DNA of 64,000 nucleotides. Origin: Geosiphon pyriformis (taxonomy: Eukaryota; Glomeromycota; Glomeromycetes; Archaeosporales; Geosiphonaceae). Shown here in pieces: positions 61,843 through 64,000 of the stretch; within the stretch, counting starts at the first letter, position 1; each line of letters begins with the position of its first letter. The DNA is taken from positions 128,519 through 192,518 of the forward strand of contig JAAOMT010000502.1 in NCBI GenBank assembly GCA_016748015.1, read 5' to 3'. Position numbers and translations under genes: made by a program. The notes below the pieces were generated by a model. The model was given only the letters and a program-made list of their open reading frames with translations. It made no database searches and had not been told where the DNA came from.

Positions 61843-63600
61843 TGGAGTAATAATATTATAAAATTAACTGTCTAAGAATAAACTTTGTAATAGCCTAGTA
61901 AAAAAGGAAAGCTTTTTTTAAGATTAGATATTAACATTATCTTATTAATTTATTAGGAAAACAAAAAGACACTGTTAGACTCTAGTGACTGTATTTAACT
62001 AGCTTAAAGAAGATAACTTATATACTTAAGTTACAAGCAGCCAAATATTTTTTTGTGCTTTATAATCAAAAAACTTTATAGATAAAACTAACAAAAAAAA
62101 CCTTTAAAGATTGATATCAATAACTTATCTCAAGTATCCAAAATAGAAATCTCAAACTTCTCTTATTCAAATTTAGAGCACCAAATATTATCACAATATT
62201 TTACTAAGTTTATCCATAACAATGTGTAATTTTTCTGGTTTGTAGTAAACAATATATTTGTAGTTAACTAAAAAGTTAATCTATTAAGATTGTTTGATAT
62301 TAAATTCTGCATTCTTTTTGCTAAGTTATTTGAGGTTAATATTGTCAGTAATAATGTCAAATTTTTTTTTATAGGTACTGTTGAAAATATTTGAGAGCCC
62401 AAATAACAGCTGCTGTTTTTAATTCAATAAAGCCATATTTGAGTTCTGTAAATTTGAGTGTTTTGCTAGCATATACAATAATTTGTTTATTGCTATTATT
62501 ATTTAATTGTGATAAGATAACACCAAATACTATATATAAAGCATTAATAACTAATTGAAACTGTTTGTTAAAGCTAAGATAAACAAAAATTAAAGCTGTT
62601 GTTAATTTTTCTTTTGAAGTATTAAAGGCTTTTTATTGAGTTAATATCTATTAGTATTTTATGTTTTTGTTAATTAGGTAATTGAAAAATTTGGTGATTA
62701 TGAAAAAATTTTTAATAAACTTTTTATAATACAAGACTAATTTAGTGAATTCTCTTAATTCAATAGTGTTTTAAAAAACTTTGAAGTTTTATATAGTACT
62801 GATTTTTCTTAGATCTGGCTTAATTCTATTTTTGTTAATAATATAGTCAAGAAAAACCAAACTTGTTTTTCTTAAATAATATTTTACAATATTTAATTTT
62901 AATTTTGCTTTTTGTAATTTTTGAAATACTTCTTATAAGTAGACCAAATAAGCTTTAAAAATTGAAAAGTAAACATTAGTATTGTTGAGATAAATAATTA
63001 TTAATTGTTATAAAAATTTTTTATAAACAATATTTATGAATTATTAAAATGTTGTTGGTATATTATAGAGTTTAAAAATATTATAATAAATTTGTAGTTC
63101 TTTTTTTAGGTGGTAAATACTATTTTTAAATAATTTTTGAGATCTATTTTACTTGTTAGTATCTGTTTTCCAAGTCTAAAATTAAGAAAAATTTGGTTTT
63201 TTATAAAGTATTTAATATATTGTCAATTTTTGAAAAAAAAACATTTTTAATTGTTATATTGTTAAGTTGATAATAATTTACACAAAATCAAAATTTTCTG
63301 TTTTTTTTTATTAAAACTATTAGTAAAGCCCAAAAGCTTCTTAAAAATTAAATAAAACTACTATTAAGCATTTATTGAATCTTTTTTTTGATAAATTGAT
63401 AACTAACAAATAGAATTTAATATGTTTATTGACATTTTAGTAGAATATCTTTTATGTAGATTTGGTATTGAATAATATTTGTTTTTTCTAGATTATTGTT
63501 GTTTTTAGTAAATATATTAGTGTATTTAGTAATAAGTTGTTTCAATTGTCTTTGTTGTTAAGGTTCTAAAGAATTTATATTAATTCAGACAAATTTTTTT
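60551..63600 (-). mobile_element. Ty3/Gypsy LTR retrotransposon pol, heavily mutated
   Basis: Reading right to left gives the Gypsy pol order. The reverse transcriptase shows FKLYNIPTTF (for FGLTNAPATF) and YLNN at 62,981-62,992 where YLDD is required. It continues LVFLDYIINKNRIKPDLRKI and ELREFTKLVLYYKKFIKNF. RNase H follows with LTTALIFVYLSFNKQFQLVI, SKTLKFTELKYGFIELKTAA, KFDIITDNINLK and YKPEKLHIVMDKLSKI (to about 62,175). The integrase zinc-binding region reads EHYFWPYMQKNI and YIKSCNSC (near 60,800-60,890). The core reads IEQFFDRIRINLVKSLP and FYILIVIDYLTK (near 60,650-60,760), with INLV for the usual IDLV. Most damage is Asp to Asn, Gln to stop or Trp to stop. The gap between RNase H and the integrase zinc region is about 1.3 kb, longer than usual. 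LTRs were not found, and the element may continue past 64,000. Confidence 0.82.
61810..61841. repeat. 32-base T run
   Basis: The longest homopolymer in the window. On the minus strand it is a poly-A run, so it could be the tail of a retroposed sequence inserted into the Gypsy element in the same orientation. Confidence 0.7.
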
Positions 63601-64000
63601 TCAATAATATAATAGTTTTCAGTACTTAAAGTAATGTTTAGATTTGAAAAAAGTGTGTATTTTACAATTTCAATAAAATTTAAAACAATTTAAAAGATTT
63701 CTTTCTAAAAAAATATTGTTATATATAATTTTAATTTTCAATCTATTTAATAAAACAATAAAGTAATTGTCAAGATTATAAAATATTACTTAAAACTTTT
63801 TTATTTTGATTCTTTTGCTGGTTAAGAATAATTAAAAAACAATTTGAACTATTGCTTTTAGTAGAATTTTAAGTGCAATTTTGAAGTTAATTAAAAAACC
63901 ATGTATTTTTTTCAAAATATTATAAATTATATTCTGTATTGATTTTATAAGCTTTTTTTGGTTTAATTCTTTAGTTATTATTATCAGAATACTTAAATTA

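Noticed and set aside
1-64000. tRNA and rRNA genes, CRISPR arrays, bacterial-type operons
   Set aside because: No tRNA B-box/T-loop pattern with a foldable partner, no rRNA landmarks and no regularly spaced direct repeats were found. Spliced genes rule out a bacterial genome.

Overview
The window looks like nuclear DNA of an early-diverging filamentous fungus, most likely an arbuscular mycorrhizal fungus (Glomeromycotina). The case rests on very high A+T, genes split by many short GT-AG introns, expanded families typical of that group (F-box, protein kinase, BTB-TLDc, class 3 lipase), and a LINE whose RNase H-bearing C-terminus resembles the one I know from Rhizophagus and Gigaspora. No rRNA, tRNA or CRISPR was recognised. 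All homology calls were made by eye from motifs.

Layout. 1-12.4 kb: a broken fatty-acid transporter/very-long-chain acyl-CoA synthetase gene (about 2.9-5.6 kb, +), followed tail to tail by a decayed Fanzor (eukaryotic TnpB) nuclease gene (5.7-6.9 kb, -), then two unrecognised genes, the second a secreted acidic protein ending in RDEL. 13.7-30 kb: an inverted duplication about 2.2 kb long. Its left arm carries an apparently intact four-exon class 3 lipase and its right arm a dead copy. Between the arms lie a small secreted Kre9/Knh1-like protein, an F-box protein with a broken tail, a seven-exon mitochondrial phosphatidylglycerophosphatase (Gep4 type), and a disordered protein ending in a textbook PCNA-binding PIP box. 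30-38 kb: a BTB-TLDc pseudogene cut at the duplication boundary, a protein-kinase pseudogene, and an intact-looking serine carboxypeptidase.

38.4-64 kb: mostly A/T-only DNA (about 39-43.8 kb and 48.7-64 kb) around one gene island (43.8-48.7 kb) that holds a five-exon NDT80/PhoG-type transcription factor (684 aa) with a long leader. The A/T-only tracts contain recognisable corpses of mobile elements: a Tc1/mariner end, a LINE plus a second copy of its 3' tail, a 2.5-kb element with pogo-like inverted ends, a 3-kb interval with 40-bp inverted ends, a 57-bp minisatellite, and a minus-strand Ty3/Gypsy pol. Catalytic and stop-codon changes in the LINE and Gypsy relics are of the C-to-T/G-to-A type (YLDD to YLNN, Q to stop, W to stop), so these tracts look like the product of deamination-type decay of repeats.

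The genes do not form a pathway. Two themes recur: secreted or endomembrane proteins (lipase, carboxypeptidase, RDEL protein, Kre9-like protein) and lipid metabolism (acyl-CoA synthetase, PGP phosphatase, lipase). Most exon boundaries were derived by checking that splice phases join.
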